Origin: Bacteroides fragilis | Lineage (GTDB): Bacteria; Bacteroidota; Bacteroidia; Bacteroidales; Bacteroidaceae | Assembly (NCBI RefSeq): GCF_002849695.1 | Contig: NZ_CP018937.1 | Coordinates: 1,302,001-1,366,000, forward strand | DNA: 64,000 nt | Reading direction: 5' to 3' | Part shown: positions 44,091 to 54,600 of the stretch, piece by piece | Layout of the letters: each line of letters begins with the position of its first letter | How positions within the stretch are numbered: position 1 is the stretch's first letter | Translations under genes and position numbers: made by a program | Notes under the pieces: model-generated | Database searches by the model: none | Told to the model about the DNA's origin: nothing | What the model saw: the letters and a program-made list of their open reading frames with translations, nothing else

Positions 44091-44097
44091 AAAGATA
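44090..44097 (-). promoter_or_regulatory. -7 element of the ATPase gene
   Basis: Minus-strand TATCTTTG matches TAnnTTTG; its last base is the edge of the operator. The remaining spacer 44098-44440 is AT-rich with no gene seen. Confidence 0.7.
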
Positions 44098-44440
44098 ACT
44101 CTATTTCTATTATTTCAAGTACAATGTTTCATAAGATTTCTCTGACGCTTTGTATAATAATGTTAATAGCTAATTGTGTTCTTTTCGATATGCCAATTTA
44201 TATATGTCAACTATTTTAAACTAACGTCTTGTCTATTATGATATAAGTTAATTATGAAGATTATATTTATAATATAACCTTATTTGTTTGTCATTTATAC
44301 CCTTATGCTACCGCTAATATTTATAAATAATGGGTCTATTTTTTTCTTTTTTATAATTATGTGAATTATTTAAATTGCTGTATGTTAGCTGTTTATTAAA
44401 TGTGCTTATTATTCCATTTCTCCACATTTGGGTTACCGTC

Positions 44441-44512
44441 CCGATAGAACTTAGTAAATAGTTTTTAAAACACATATAAACATCTTTATTATTAACTTAA
44501 AAAGCAATACTT
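44441..44512 (+). promoter_or_regulatory. Shared susC leader, copy B
   Basis: CCGATAGAACTTAGTAAA at 44441-44458, again 72 nt before the ATG, followed by the same leader as copy A with few changes. CACATTTG at 44423-44430 is a near match to the -7 consensus just upstream. Confidence 0.7.
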
Positions 44513-47500
44513 ATGAAGAAAACCATCTTCTTGATTTTGTGCCTGTTATGTTCCATCGGAGCCATGGCGCAAAAGAAATCAATCACAGGTGTGGTTACAG
44601 ATGCTACCGGTGAATCAGTCATCGGAGCAAGTGTTGTCGAAGTCGGTACCACCAATGGTGTTATAACCGATATTGACGGAAAATTTACGATCTCGGTAAA
44701 TCCGAATGGGAAGATTAAGGTCTCCTATGTTGGCTATCAGCCTCAAACGATCGATGTGAAAGGCAAAAACTCTTTTAATATCAAGTTAAAAGAGGACTCT
44801 GAAATGTTAGCTGAAGTTGTTGTCACGGGTTATGGAGGTAAGCAGCTTCGCTCGAAAGTAACTAGCTCTATTACCAAAGTGAATGAGGAGGCATTAAAAG
44901 TAGGCGTTTTCTCAAATCCGGCCCAAGCATTATCCGGTGCGGTGGCTGGTCTAAAAGTGACACAGAGTTCCGGTAATCCTGGCAGCACCCCAAGTATTGT
45001 ACTACGTGGTGGCACTGATTGGGACGGAAGCGGTGCACCTTTAGTCATGGTTGACGGACAATTACGAAGTGCTCTAAGCGATATAAATCCTGAGGATATT
45101 GAATCTATGGAAGTTCTGAAAGACGCTGGTGCCACCGCTTTGTATGGTGCACGTGCCAGTAATGGTGTTATCTTGATTACAACCAAAACAGGAAAAGCGG
45201 GACATCGTGAAATCAATTTCAAAGCAAAGGTGGGGCTAAATTATGTCAATAACCCTTATGAGTTTTTAGGTGCTAAAGATTTTATTACAGCTCTGCGCAC
45301 AGCATATAATACAACTCCATGGGCTAATAAATCGTCACTTAATACTGCTTCCGCATATGGTACAGGTAATAAATATGGCGATGATTTAGTCTGGAATTTG
45401 CTGGTTAAAAACAAAGAGAACGAATTTCTGTTAAATAAAGGCTGGCAACAGATGCAAGATCCTATAAATTCGTCTGTTACCCTTCTTTATAAAGATATCA
45501 AACCTTCAGATTATAACTTAAATAATCCATCTATTACTCAAGACTATAACATAAACATGTCTGGCGGTAACGATAAAGGAGCATACTATGCTGGATTGGG
45601 TTACAACAAATCTGAAGGGCTCCCCATTTCTTCATTTTATGAACGATATAGCTTTGTGTTCAATGGCAATTACAAGGTAGCTGATTGGATAACAGCCAGC
45701 TCGAACTTCAATTATAACCGTGCTAACTGGCGCTCTATGCCTGGTTCTCAAGGTGATGAGGGTAATTATTTCGGTCGAATTATGTCTTTGCCTCCTACGG
45801 TTCGTTATGAAGATGAAGATGGAAATCCGGTTTTAGGTCCCAATTCGAGTGATGGAAATCAGTCTTATCAGCCTGACAAATGGCTAATAGACAATCAGAC
45901 TGATAAGTTTACGATGATTCAGTCTCTGGAAATTAAGCCAATGAAAAACCTAACTATTAAAGGAAATGCTAACTGGTATTATTCAGAAGGTGTGTATGAA
46001 AGTTTTACAAAAGATTATGAGACTGCTCCCGGGAAATTTGAAACATCAAGAAGCACTTCTGCAAAGTTTGAGCGGGACTTTTCTCAAACCTATAATGTCG
46101 TTGTGAATTACAATAATACGTTCGCGAAAAACCATTATGTTGACATCATGTTAGGTTCGGAGTATTACGACAAAAAGACAAAGGGATTCAGTGCTTCCGG
46201 TTCGGGTGCGCCGACTGATGATTTTGGGGACTTGGGCTTGACAAGCTCGGATAAAGGGAAGCGGGGAATTGATTCCTGGCACAGTCAATATCGTATTCTC
46301 TCTTACTTTGGACGTTTGAATTATGATTATCTGGGAAAATACTTACTGTCGGGAGTATTTCGTTATGATGGATATTCTTCTCTGCTGGGAAATAATCGTT
46401 GGGGCTTTTTCCCCGGTGTTTCAGCGGGATGGGTCTTCGGAAAGGAAGATTTCATTAAAAGTGCCATTCCGGATCTTTCATTTGGTAAGTTGCGTGCCAG
46501 CTATGGTGTGAATGGTAATGCTACAGGCATTGGAGCCTATACTTTACAAGGATCCTATAACTCTCAGAAGTATAATGGAAATGTAGGGTACCTAATTGGC
46601 TCTCTTCCCAATCCAGGACTAAAATGGGAGAAAACAAGAACAGCTGAAGTGGGGTTGGATTTGAGTTTTTTCGATAATCGTTTAAACGCAAACTTCACTT
46701 ATTACAATCGTTTGACCATGGATAAGTATGCCGATTTAAGTTTACCTACGACTACTGGTTTCTCTTCGGTAAAAAATAATAATGGGGATTTTCGTAACAG
46801 CGGTCTCGAAATAGAGTTGTCCGGTACACTCCTTAAGCTAAAGGATTGGACATGGAAAATGGGAGGAAACATTTCATATAATAAAAATAAGGTTGTTTCT
46901 TTACCTAATAATGGGCAGCCTAAAAATCGTATAGATGGACAGCAAATCTACACAGGGCGTAAAATTATGGACGAAAAAGGGAGTCTGGTAGATGAGATCG
47001 TTTTCGTTGGAGGTAAACAGGAAGGGCAAGAGCCTGGTATCTTAGTTGGATATAAAGCAGAAGGTATTTATAAAAGCTGGGACGAAATTCCTGGAGATTT
47101 AGTAGTTAAAACAGGCAATTATCAAGGTAAATATCAATATGGGCCTAAAGCTTATGCAGCTTTATCGGATGCTGAAAAAGCGAAAGCTCTCCAGATCGAA
47201 CCGGGTGATATGAAATGGAAAGATATTAATGGAGATGGGCAAATTGATTCTTATGATCAGATTGTAATTGGTAATACGACTCCTCGTTGGTTTGGTGGTT
47301 TTAATACAACTTTGAGTTGGAAAGGTTTGACCCTATATGGGCGCTTTGATTTTGGTTTGGATTATTGGATTTATGATAATACAACGCCTTGGTTCTTGGG
47401 ATGTATGCAGGGTGGATATAATACTACAACCGATGTATTCAATACTTGGTCTGAAGAAAATCCAAATGCCAAGTATCCAAGATATGTATGGGCTGACCAG

Positions 47501-47764
47501 TTAGGCACTGCAAATTATTATCGTACTTCAACCATGTTTGCTTATAAAGGTAACTATTTGGCAATCCGCGAGATATCACTATCCTATTCTTTGCCTGAGG
47601 CAATTGCCCGCAAGCTGTATTGCCAGAAACTGGATGTATCGGTTACAGGTCAGAACTTGGGATACATAACTTCTGCTAATGTAGCAAGCCCCGAAGTTTC
47701 AAAGGCGGGCTCCGGTTATGCATTGCCACGTACATTGCTTTTCGGTATTAATGTTACATTTTAA
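44513..47764 (+). CDS. SusC-type TonB-dependent glycan transporter 2
   Basis: 1083 residues with the same order as SusC1: signal peptide to AMAQ, regulatory-like domain, AEVVVTGYGG, plug (EDIESMEVLKDAGATALYGARASNGVILITTK), barrel to NVTF. Nearly the same as SusC1 in the barrel end (FAYKGNYLAIREISLSYSLP) and differing mainly in the region about residues 250-320, where substrate loops would be. Paired with SusD2 and an alpha-fucosidase, so a fucosylated glycan is likely. Confidence 0.95.
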   Translation: MKKTIFLILCLLCSIGAMAQKKSITGVVTDATGESVIGASVVEVGTTNGVITDIDGKFTISVNPNGKIKVSYVGYQPQTIDVKGKNSFNIKLKEDSEMLAEVVVTGYGGKQLRSKVTSSITKVNEEALKVGVFSNPAQALSGAVAGLKVTQSSGNPGSTPSIVLRGGTDWDGSGAPLVMVDGQLRSALSDINPEDIESMEVLKDAGATALYGARASNGVILITTKTGKAGHREINFKAKVGLNYVNNPYEFLGAKDFITALRTAYNTTPWANKSSLNTASAYGTGNKYGDDLVWNLLVKNKENEFLLNKGWQQMQDPINSSVTLLYKDIKPSDYNLNNPSITQDYNINMSGGNDKGAYYAGLGYNKSEGLPISSFYERYSFVFNGNYKVADWITASSNFNYNRANWRSMPGSQGDEGNYFGRIMSLPPTVRYEDEDGNPVLGPNSSDGNQSYQPDKWLIDNQTDKFTMIQSLEIKPMKNLTIKGNANWYYSEGVYESFTKDYETAPGKFETSRSTSAKFERDFSQTYNVVVNYNNTFAKNHYVDIMLGSEYYDKKTKGFSASGSGAPTDDFGDLGLTSSDKGKRGIDSWHSQYRILSYFGRLNYDYLGKYLLSGVFRYDGYSSLLGNNRWGFFPGVSAGWVFGKEDFIKSAIPDLSFGKLRASYGVNGNATGIGAYTLQGSYNSQKYNGNVGYLIGSLPNPGLKWEKTRTAEVGLDLSFFDNRLNANFTYYNRLTMDKYADLSLPTTTGFSSVKNNNGDFRNSGLEIELSGTLLKLKDWTWKMGGNISYNKNKVVSLPNNGQPKNRIDGQQIYTGRKIMDEKGSLVDEIVFVGGKQEGQEPGILVGYKAEGIYKSWDEIPGDLVVKTGNYQGKYQYGPKAYAALSDAEKAKALQIEPGDMKWKDINGDGQIDSYDQIVIGNTTPRWFGGFNTTLSWKGLTLYGRFDFGLDYWIYDNTTPWFLGCMQGGYNTTTDVFNTWSEENPNAKYPRYVWADQLGTANYYRTSTMFAYKGNYLAIREISLSYSLPEAIARKLYCQKLDVSVTGQNLGYITSANVASPEVSKAGSGYALPRTLLFGINVTF

Positions 47765-47789
47765 TAACTCATAATTAATAAACAAGCAT

Positions 47790-49406
47790 ATGAAAAATAT
47801 AAAATCTATTATTATATCTGGTGTTCTATTAGCCACTTCGGGGCTTATGGCTACCTCGTGTAGTGATTTATTAGACTTATCTCCAATTGATTATTATGGT
47901 AGTGGTTCATATTGGACTACGGAGGCTCAAGTTACAGGTTATATGGATGGTATTCATAAACATATACGTGATGTGGCTGGACAGCATATTTTCACATTTG
48001 GAGAAATGAGAGGCGGCATTTATAAAAGTGGCAATGCTTCTGATGGTAATGCGCTAAATGGCGGTAGCATTATACTGCAGAATTTTGATAAAAACAATAC
48101 TGGAGTAACAAACTTTGGAGGCCACTATGGACGTTTGGCTAATATCAATTTGTTTATCGATCGGGTAAGCAAGGCCGATTATGTGGATGAAGCGAAGAAG
48201 AAATTCTATTTGGGACAAGCTTATGGTTTACGTGCCTTTATTTATTTTGAGCTTTATCGTATTTACGGGGGGGTGCCTTTACGACTTGACGTGGAAGTAA
48301 TTGATGGAGTACTTGACCCTAATAAACTGTATATGGCGCGTGCTACTCCCAAGCAAGTTATGACGCAAATAAAGAAAGACTTGGATTTGTCGATAGAGAA
48401 CTTTGGAAGTGTAACAAATTTCGATCCGTATAACCGCGGTAAGAAAGTATATTGGTCCAAAGCCGCTACCGAATGTTTGATGGGGGAAGTGTATTTATGG
48501 ACCTCAAAAGTCACCACAGGTGACAATGAGGCCAATATAGCTGATTTGCAAGTAGCTAAATCACATCTGGAGAGTGTAGCTAATAACTATGGTTTAAAGT
48601 TGCTGGACAATTTTGCGAATGTATTTGAAGCCAAGTCCCACAAAGGTAATGATGAAATCATATTCGCTATCCGCTATGCAGAAGGAGAAGCTACAAACGG
48701 CAATAACAATTATGTATATATGAATCAAGGTGAAATTGATAAAGCTGGTTATCGTGCTGACGGTTCTAAATGGGATGACCCGTTTGATGCCAAAAAAGGC
48801 GGAGCGCAATGGTATGAATATATTCCAGAACTTTTTCAGCTATTTGATGTGCAGGATACACGCCGTGATGCGACTTTCATGGCATCATATAAGAAAGATT
48901 CCGAAAACAATCTGGCTCTGTGGGGAACCCATGTTTGCAAGAATATAGGTTATATCAACGCAGAGGGTAACCGTGTTTATTGTGGTGATTATGTTTTTTA
49001 TCGTTTACCGTGGGTTTATCTTTCATTAGCTGAAATTGCCAATATGGAAGGTGATAATGCCAGCGTAGAAAAATATATTAATTTAGTTCGTAAACGTGCA
49101 TATGCAAAGAATTGGGATGAAAATGTATATGCTTATAAAGCTGCTGATTTTACACAAAATGAATTAGCTATTTTACACGAGAAAGATAAAGAGTTTGTCC
49201 AAGAAGGACAACGGTGGTGGGATGTATTACGCATGACTCTGACCAAAGGTGGAAAACATTTAGTTTTCTGCAAAGAAGCCAATTTAAAGAATAATGGTCA
49301 GCCTATTTTGAATGAAGCTACAGAGGCTTATAAAGTGCTGTGGCCGATAGAACAGAAAATGCTTGATAAGGATCCGGAAATTAAGCAAACTCCCGGATAT
49401 AAATAA
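47790..49406 (+). CDS. SusD-type glycan-binding lipoprotein 2
   Basis: 538 residues. Lipobox ATSC (Cys about 24) then SDLLDLSP. RagB/SusD motifs as in SusD1 (SGSYWTTEAQVTGYMDG, AYGLRAFIYFELYRIYGGVPL, LHEKDKEFVQEGQRWWDVLRM, QTPGY). 25 nt after susC2. Closest relative in the window is SusD1. Confidence 0.95.
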   Translation: MKNIKSIIISGVLLATSGLMATSCSDLLDLSPIDYYGSGSYWTTEAQVTGYMDGIHKHIRDVAGQHIFTFGEMRGGIYKSGNASDGNALNGGSIILQNFDKNNTGVTNFGGHYGRLANINLFIDRVSKADYVDEAKKKFYLGQAYGLRAFIYFELYRIYGGVPLRLDVEVIDGVLDPNKLYMARATPKQVMTQIKKDLDLSIENFGSVTNFDPYNRGKKVYWSKAATECLMGEVYLWTSKVTTGDNEANIADLQVAKSHLESVANNYGLKLLDNFANVFEAKSHKGNDEIIFAIRYAEGEATNGNNNYVYMNQGEIDKAGYRADGSKWDDPFDAKKGGAQWYEYIPELFQLFDVQDTRRDATFMASYKKDSENNLALWGTHVCKNIGYINAEGNRVYCGDYVFYRLPWVYLSLAEIANMEGDNASVEKYINLVRKRAYAKNWDENVYAYKAADFTQNELAILHEKDKEFVQEGQRWWDVLRMTLTKGGKHLVFCKEANLKNNGQPILNEATEAYKVLWPIEQKMLDKDPEIKQTPGYK

Positions 49407-49481
49407 TGTTTTTTCTGGAAATTGTATTTAATGATTGATGGTAAAAGTCATATTTATTAGTTAGGTTTATGACTTCTCAGT

Positions 49482-49511
49482 GTAATGACATATCGGGAGA
49501 TATGTCATTAC
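49482..49511. repeat. Perfect hairpin between susD2 and the fucosidase gene
   Basis: GTAATGACATATC (49482-49494) and GATATGTCATTAC (49499-49511) pair perfectly around GGGA. No T-run follows, so partial attenuation or 3'-end protection of the susCD message is more likely than full termination. Confidence 0.75.
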
Positions 49512-49601
49512 TAATAAATAATAATTGAATATTTTCAAAATATGATTAATTTTGTTAATATTGCATTGGATTTTTAATTTTATATTTAATAAACAGGTTA
49601 T

Positions 49602-51095
49602 ATGAAAAAAAAATGGTTATTTCTGTTTTGTTTATTAGTTGCTATTTCCTCAATGGCTCAAAACAGCTATCAACCGAACTGGGAGTCGCTTGATAAACGT
49701 CCGGTTCCGGCATGGTTTGAAAATGCCAAATTTGGTATTTTCATTCATTGGGGATTATATTCAGTTCCGGCATGGTCTCCCAAAGGTACGTATTCAGAAT
49801 GGTATAAATATTGGCTTGACAAGAAAACGCTAATGGGTAATGGTGATTTTAAAGGTACGGAAGTATATGATTATCATGTAGAAATGTATGGACGGGATTT
49901 CACCTATGCCGATTTCGCTCCTATGTTCAGAGCTCTCAGCTATAATCCCGATGAATGGGCTAAACTATTTGAGCGTTCTGGTGCAAAGTATGTAGTATTA
50001 ACAACAAAACATCATGACGGATTTGCGTTATGGCCAAGTAAAGAAGCCTCTTCCAGTTATGGACGCCCATGGAATAGCATGGAGATAGGAGCGCATCGTG
50101 ACTTGGTAGGAGAATATGTAGATGCATTACGGAAAACAGACATTAAAGTTGGATGCTATTTTTCTTTAAGGGAATGGGACAATCCACTTTATAATAAAGA
50201 GACAATGGATTTGTTTTATGAACGGCACTTCTTTCCTCAGTTAAAAGATTTGGTGAACCGTTATAAGCCCGATTTGATATGGTCTGACGGTCCAGATCAA
50301 CTGAATGATAAGCAGTGGCAAGCTGAAAGAACATTAGCTTGGTTGTATTCAGAATCTCCGGTAAAAGACAGCATCGTGGTCAATGATCGCTGGGCCAATA
50401 ACACCGGCAGAAAACATGGTGACTATTATACACGAGAATATAGCAGCACTAACAGTACTTTTGATAAGCCATGGGAAGAGTGCCGTGGAATTGGCCTCTC
50501 TTTTGGATATAATCAGAATGAAGATTTGGAAGATTACACTTCACCGAAAGCATTAATATTAACGCTTGCAAACATAGTTAGCCAAGGTGGAAACTTACTA
50601 TTGGATATTGGTCCGAACGCTAATGGCAAAATTCCTCCTATAATGCAGGAACGCTTGTTGCAGATAGGTAAATGGCTGCAGATAAACGGAGAAGCGATTT
50701 ATGGAACACGCGCTTGGAACCGTTCATGCCAATGGACTAAGGGTAACAGGGAGTGGAAATCAAAAGAAAAGCATTACGTCAGTGGAGATGCCATATTGAA
50801 ACAGACAGTCGATCCGGAGCCCGGATATGCGGTAAAAGAAGTTTTTTTCACCCAAAAGGGAGAAAACGTATACGCTATTTTACCTCAATATCCTAAAAAT
50901 AAAATTGTGTTGAAAAACGTTCAAACAAGGAATAAGACTAAGATTACTTTATTAGGATCAGATAAGAAAGTCCTTTGGAAACAAAAAGGTAATGATCTTG
51001 AAATCACAATGCCTTCTCTGTACGCAGATGAATTACCTTGTGATTATGCATGGGTTCTTAAATTGAACAATTTAGAAAATAAAGAAGATCGATAG
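49602..51095 (+). CDS. Alpha-L-fucosidase, GH29
   Basis: Removes terminal alpha-L-fucose. 497 residues with signal peptide (to SMAQ, residue 20). GH29 motifs: WFENAKFGIFIHWGLYSVPAW (about 39-57), LTTKHHDGFALW (His137/His138), nucleophile Asp in PDLIWSDGP (about 229), and NLLLDIGPNANGKIP. A C-terminal beta-sandwich starts near 385. Probably periplasmic, acting on imported oligosaccharides. It lies 195 nt after susD2 on the same strand, the only glycoside hydrolase in the window. Confidence 0.95.
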   Translation: MKKKWLFLFCLLVAISSMAQNSYQPNWESLDKRPVPAWFENAKFGIFIHWGLYSVPAWSPKGTYSEWYKYWLDKKTLMGNGDFKGTEVYDYHVEMYGRDFTYADFAPMFRALSYNPDEWAKLFERSGAKYVVLTTKHHDGFALWPSKEASSSYGRPWNSMEIGAHRDLVGEYVDALRKTDIKVGCYFSLREWDNPLYNKETMDLFYERHFFPQLKDLVNRYKPDLIWSDGPDQLNDKQWQAERTLAWLYSESPVKDSIVVNDRWANNTGRKHGDYYTREYSSTNSTFDKPWEECRGIGLSFGYNQNEDLEDYTSPKALILTLANIVSQGGNLLLDIGPNANGKIPPIMQERLLQIGKWLQINGEAIYGTRAWNRSCQWTKGNREWKSKEKHYVSGDAILKQTVDPEPGYAVKEVFFTQKGENVYAILPQYPKNKIVLKNVQTRNKTKITLLGSDKKVLWKQKGNDLEITMPSLYADELPCDYAWVLKLNNLENKEDR

Positions 51096-51591
51096 GTATA
51101 TTATATAAAATCGATTAGTTTCTTTTTTGTTGCGCGAGCATGCTGCACAAATTGAAAAGGCAGTATCTGAGTATCTTTCTGTATACTTGGGTACTGCCTT
51201 AAATATAAACTCTATGAAGCTTTTTCTTTAAATAATTATCTCTATAAGTATAGCTGAATTTGTTTTCCTTCAAGTACCCATCAGTTAGTACTATAAAATG
51301 TTAATAGTGGCATTGCTTTTCTATTGTGTTAAAATGTATATATTGTAAATAATTATCAATGTTTTTTCTAATGGCTTTCTTTTTCCACTGTTTTTGTCCG
51401 CAGTGATGTTTATATTGCATTTTTATAACATTTATCTGTTGTTTTATACCATTGGTCTACCGCCCGAAAAAAGTTATTTTTTTACTTATATTAGCCTTTT
51501 GGGTCTTTAAAAATAAACTGTATATCACTGTATATCAGTTTGTTTTTTGCTTACTCTCTTTCTTTTCTCTTTCCATTTTTCGCCTACCGTC
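51096..51591. other. Spacer before susC3
   Basis: No gene seen. A stem AAGGCAGTA (51157-51165) / TACTGCCTT (51192-51200) probably marks the end of the fucosidase transcript, though no T-run follows. The rest is AT-rich. Confidence 0.5.
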
Positions 51592-51663
51592 CCGATAGAA
51601 CTTAGTAAACAGTTTTAAAAACACATATAAACATCTTTATTATTAACTCAAAAAGCAATACTT
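51592..51663 (+). promoter_or_regulatory. Shared susC leader, copy C
   Basis: CCGATAGAACTTAGTAAA at 51592-51609, 72 nt before the ATG, then the same leader as copies A and B. CATTTTTC about 12 nt upstream resembles a degenerate -7 element. Confidence 0.7.
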
Positions 51664-54600
51664 ATGAAGAAAACCATCTTCTTGATTTTGTGCCTGTTAT
51701 GTTCCATCGGAGCCATGGCACAAAAGAAATCAATCACAGGTGTGGTTACAGATGCTACCGGTGAATCAGTCATCGGAGCAAGTGTTGTCGAAGTCGGTAC
51801 CACCAATGGTGTAATTACCGACATTGACGGCAAGTTTACATTAATGGTCGATCCCAATGGAAAGATCAAAGTCTCTTATGTTGGTTATCAGCCTCAAACG
51901 ATCGATGTAAAGGGCAAAAATTCTTTTAATATTAAGTTGAAAGAAGACTCTGAAATGCTGGATGAAGTGGTCGTAATAGGTTATGGCGGTAAACAATTGC
52001 GTTCTAAAGTGACTAACTCCATTGCCAAAGTAAAAGAGGAAACTTTAAAACAAGGTATGTTTACTAATCCGGCTCAAGCTCTTTCTGGTGCTGTAGCAGG
52101 TTTGTCAGTAAGTCAGACTTCGGGTAATCCGGGTAGTGCTCCAACTTTAGTACTCCGTGGTGGTACGAACTTTGATGGTTCTGGTTCTCCACTGATCTTA
52201 ATTGACGGTCAGGTACGCTCTTCGCTGAGTGATATTAATCCGGATGATATTGAATCAATGGAGGTGTTGAAAGATGCCGGTGCAACTGCTATTTACGGTG
52301 CACGTGCTAATGATGGTGTAGTACTTGTAACAACAAAACGTGGTAAGGCGGGTAGAGCAGAGGTAAATCTAAAAGCAAAGTTTGGCTTGAACTACTTTAA
52401 GGATTCTTATAACTTTATGAATGCCGGTGATTACCTTTACTGGATGCGTACTGCTTATATGAATGCGTACGTTGGAGACATGAAACACCCGGACGGTGCT
52501 AATGTGAAAGGATGGTCTTCTCTAAGCGGATTGACTACTGCAACTCCTTATGGAACAGGTAATTTATATTTTGACAAGGATGGTGTAACGCCATTAGACG
52601 GAAATAAAACAAGTTCTGCTATTTGGAGTCCGATGATCTATTCAGACAATCTATCTTTTCTGCTCAATCAAGGATGGCAGACTATGATTGACCCGGTATA
52701 TGGAGATAAAATTATTTATAAAAACACAGACATTGCCGATTTTAATATAAATACACCTTCATTCTCTCAGGATTATAACTTAAGCGTAAGCGGTGGTAAT
52801 GATAAAGGAAGTTATTATGCCGGCTTGGGCTACAATAAGAGTGAGGGTACAGCAGTAGGTAACTGGTATCAAAGAATTACTTTTACTTTTAATGCTGATT
52901 ATAAACTTAAGGAATGGTTAACTTCTAATTCAAGTTTCAATTTTGCAGATGCGACCTGGAACGGACTTCCTGCATCGCAAACAGCTGAGGCTAACTATTT
53001 CTCACGCTGTCTTTCATTACCTCCTACTTTCCGTGGTTATAATGCAGATGGAGATATGCTATTAGGACCGAACTCCGGTGATGGTAACCAACAATACAAT
53101 TTCAAGCAATTCGTTCGTGATAATAATACCGATAAGTTTACGATGAATCAATCTTTCACAATTGATTTCATGAAAGGTCTATCATTAAAATTAGGAGCCA
53201 TTTGGTATTATTCCGAAGAAAAAACAGAAGCTTTTAATAAAGACTATTTGAGCTCCCCGGGTAACTTGATTACATCTCACGCCACCTCTGCTTCATATAG
53301 CCGTACTTTAGACCAAACATATAATGCCGTATTGAACTATAATTATCAGATCAATAAGGACAACTTCTTGGATGCAATGGTTGGTTTTGAATACTATGAT
53401 TCATACGGCAAAGGATTCAGTGCTTCTGGTTCCGGAGCTCCCACCGATGATTTTATGGATTTGGAATACACCTCAAAAGAGGAAGGAATGCGTTCTATAG
53501 ACTCTTCACACTCTCGTCAACGTATTATGTCATTCTTTGGACGTGTCAACTATGACTACCAATCTAAGTATCTGCTTTCTTTGGTTTTAAGACGTGACGG
53601 ATATTCAAAACTCGCTAAAGAAAACCGTTGGGGAGTATTTCCGGGTGTATCAGCGGGTTGGGTGTTCAGCAAAGAAGAATTTATGGAAAACACAGCATCT
53701 ATTCTTTCATTCGGTAAATTACGTGCCAGCTTTGGTTTAAATGGTAATGTAAACAAGAACTTTGTTGGAAACTATACAGTTCAGGGAGCTTATGGCAGTA
53801 ATCGCTATAATGGTTCAACCGGTTTCTTGTTAAGCAGCATTCCTAACCCATATCTGATGTGGGAAAAATCAAGAACCTTTGAAATTGGTTTGGATATGGG
53901 CTTTCTGGAAAATCGCATCAATGCTAACTTGACATATTACAACCGTTTGACTAGTGATAAATATGCTAATATCACAGTACCCTCTACTTCAGGTGTAAGT
54001 TCTGTTACTTCAAACAATGGTGAGTTCCAGAATCAAGGATTTGAATTTGAATTAGGATTCCGGATCATTGATTCCAAAGACTGGAAGTGGAACTTGAACT
54101 GGAATGGTGCTTTGAACAAAAACAAGGTTGTTTCTTTGCCGGACAATGGACTTGAAAGAAATCGTCAAAGTGCTTATCAGGTTTATACTGGAAACGGAGA
54201 TGAAAAAATGTGGGTTGGTGGATATCAGGAAGGGCAACGTCCGGGCGATCTATACATGTTTGTGGCAGAAGGACTTTATAAATCTCAAGACGAAATCCCG
54301 ACTAACTTGATTGACTTGACAACAGGTAATAACGGTTCAAGTGGCCGTCCTCTTTATGGTGGAACAGAAGGTTACAATAAATTAACAGATTCTCAAAAAG
54401 CCAATGCCCTTCCGATTCAGCCGGGTGACGTGAAATGGAAAGATGTAAATGGTGATGGAGTTATTGATAATTATGACATGGTGAAAATTGGGAATACTGT
54501 TCCTAAATGGACAGGAGGTATCAATACTACTGTAAGCTGGAAGGACCTTACCTTGTCTGCACGTTTCGACTATGCATTGGGATTCACCGCAGTGGACTGG

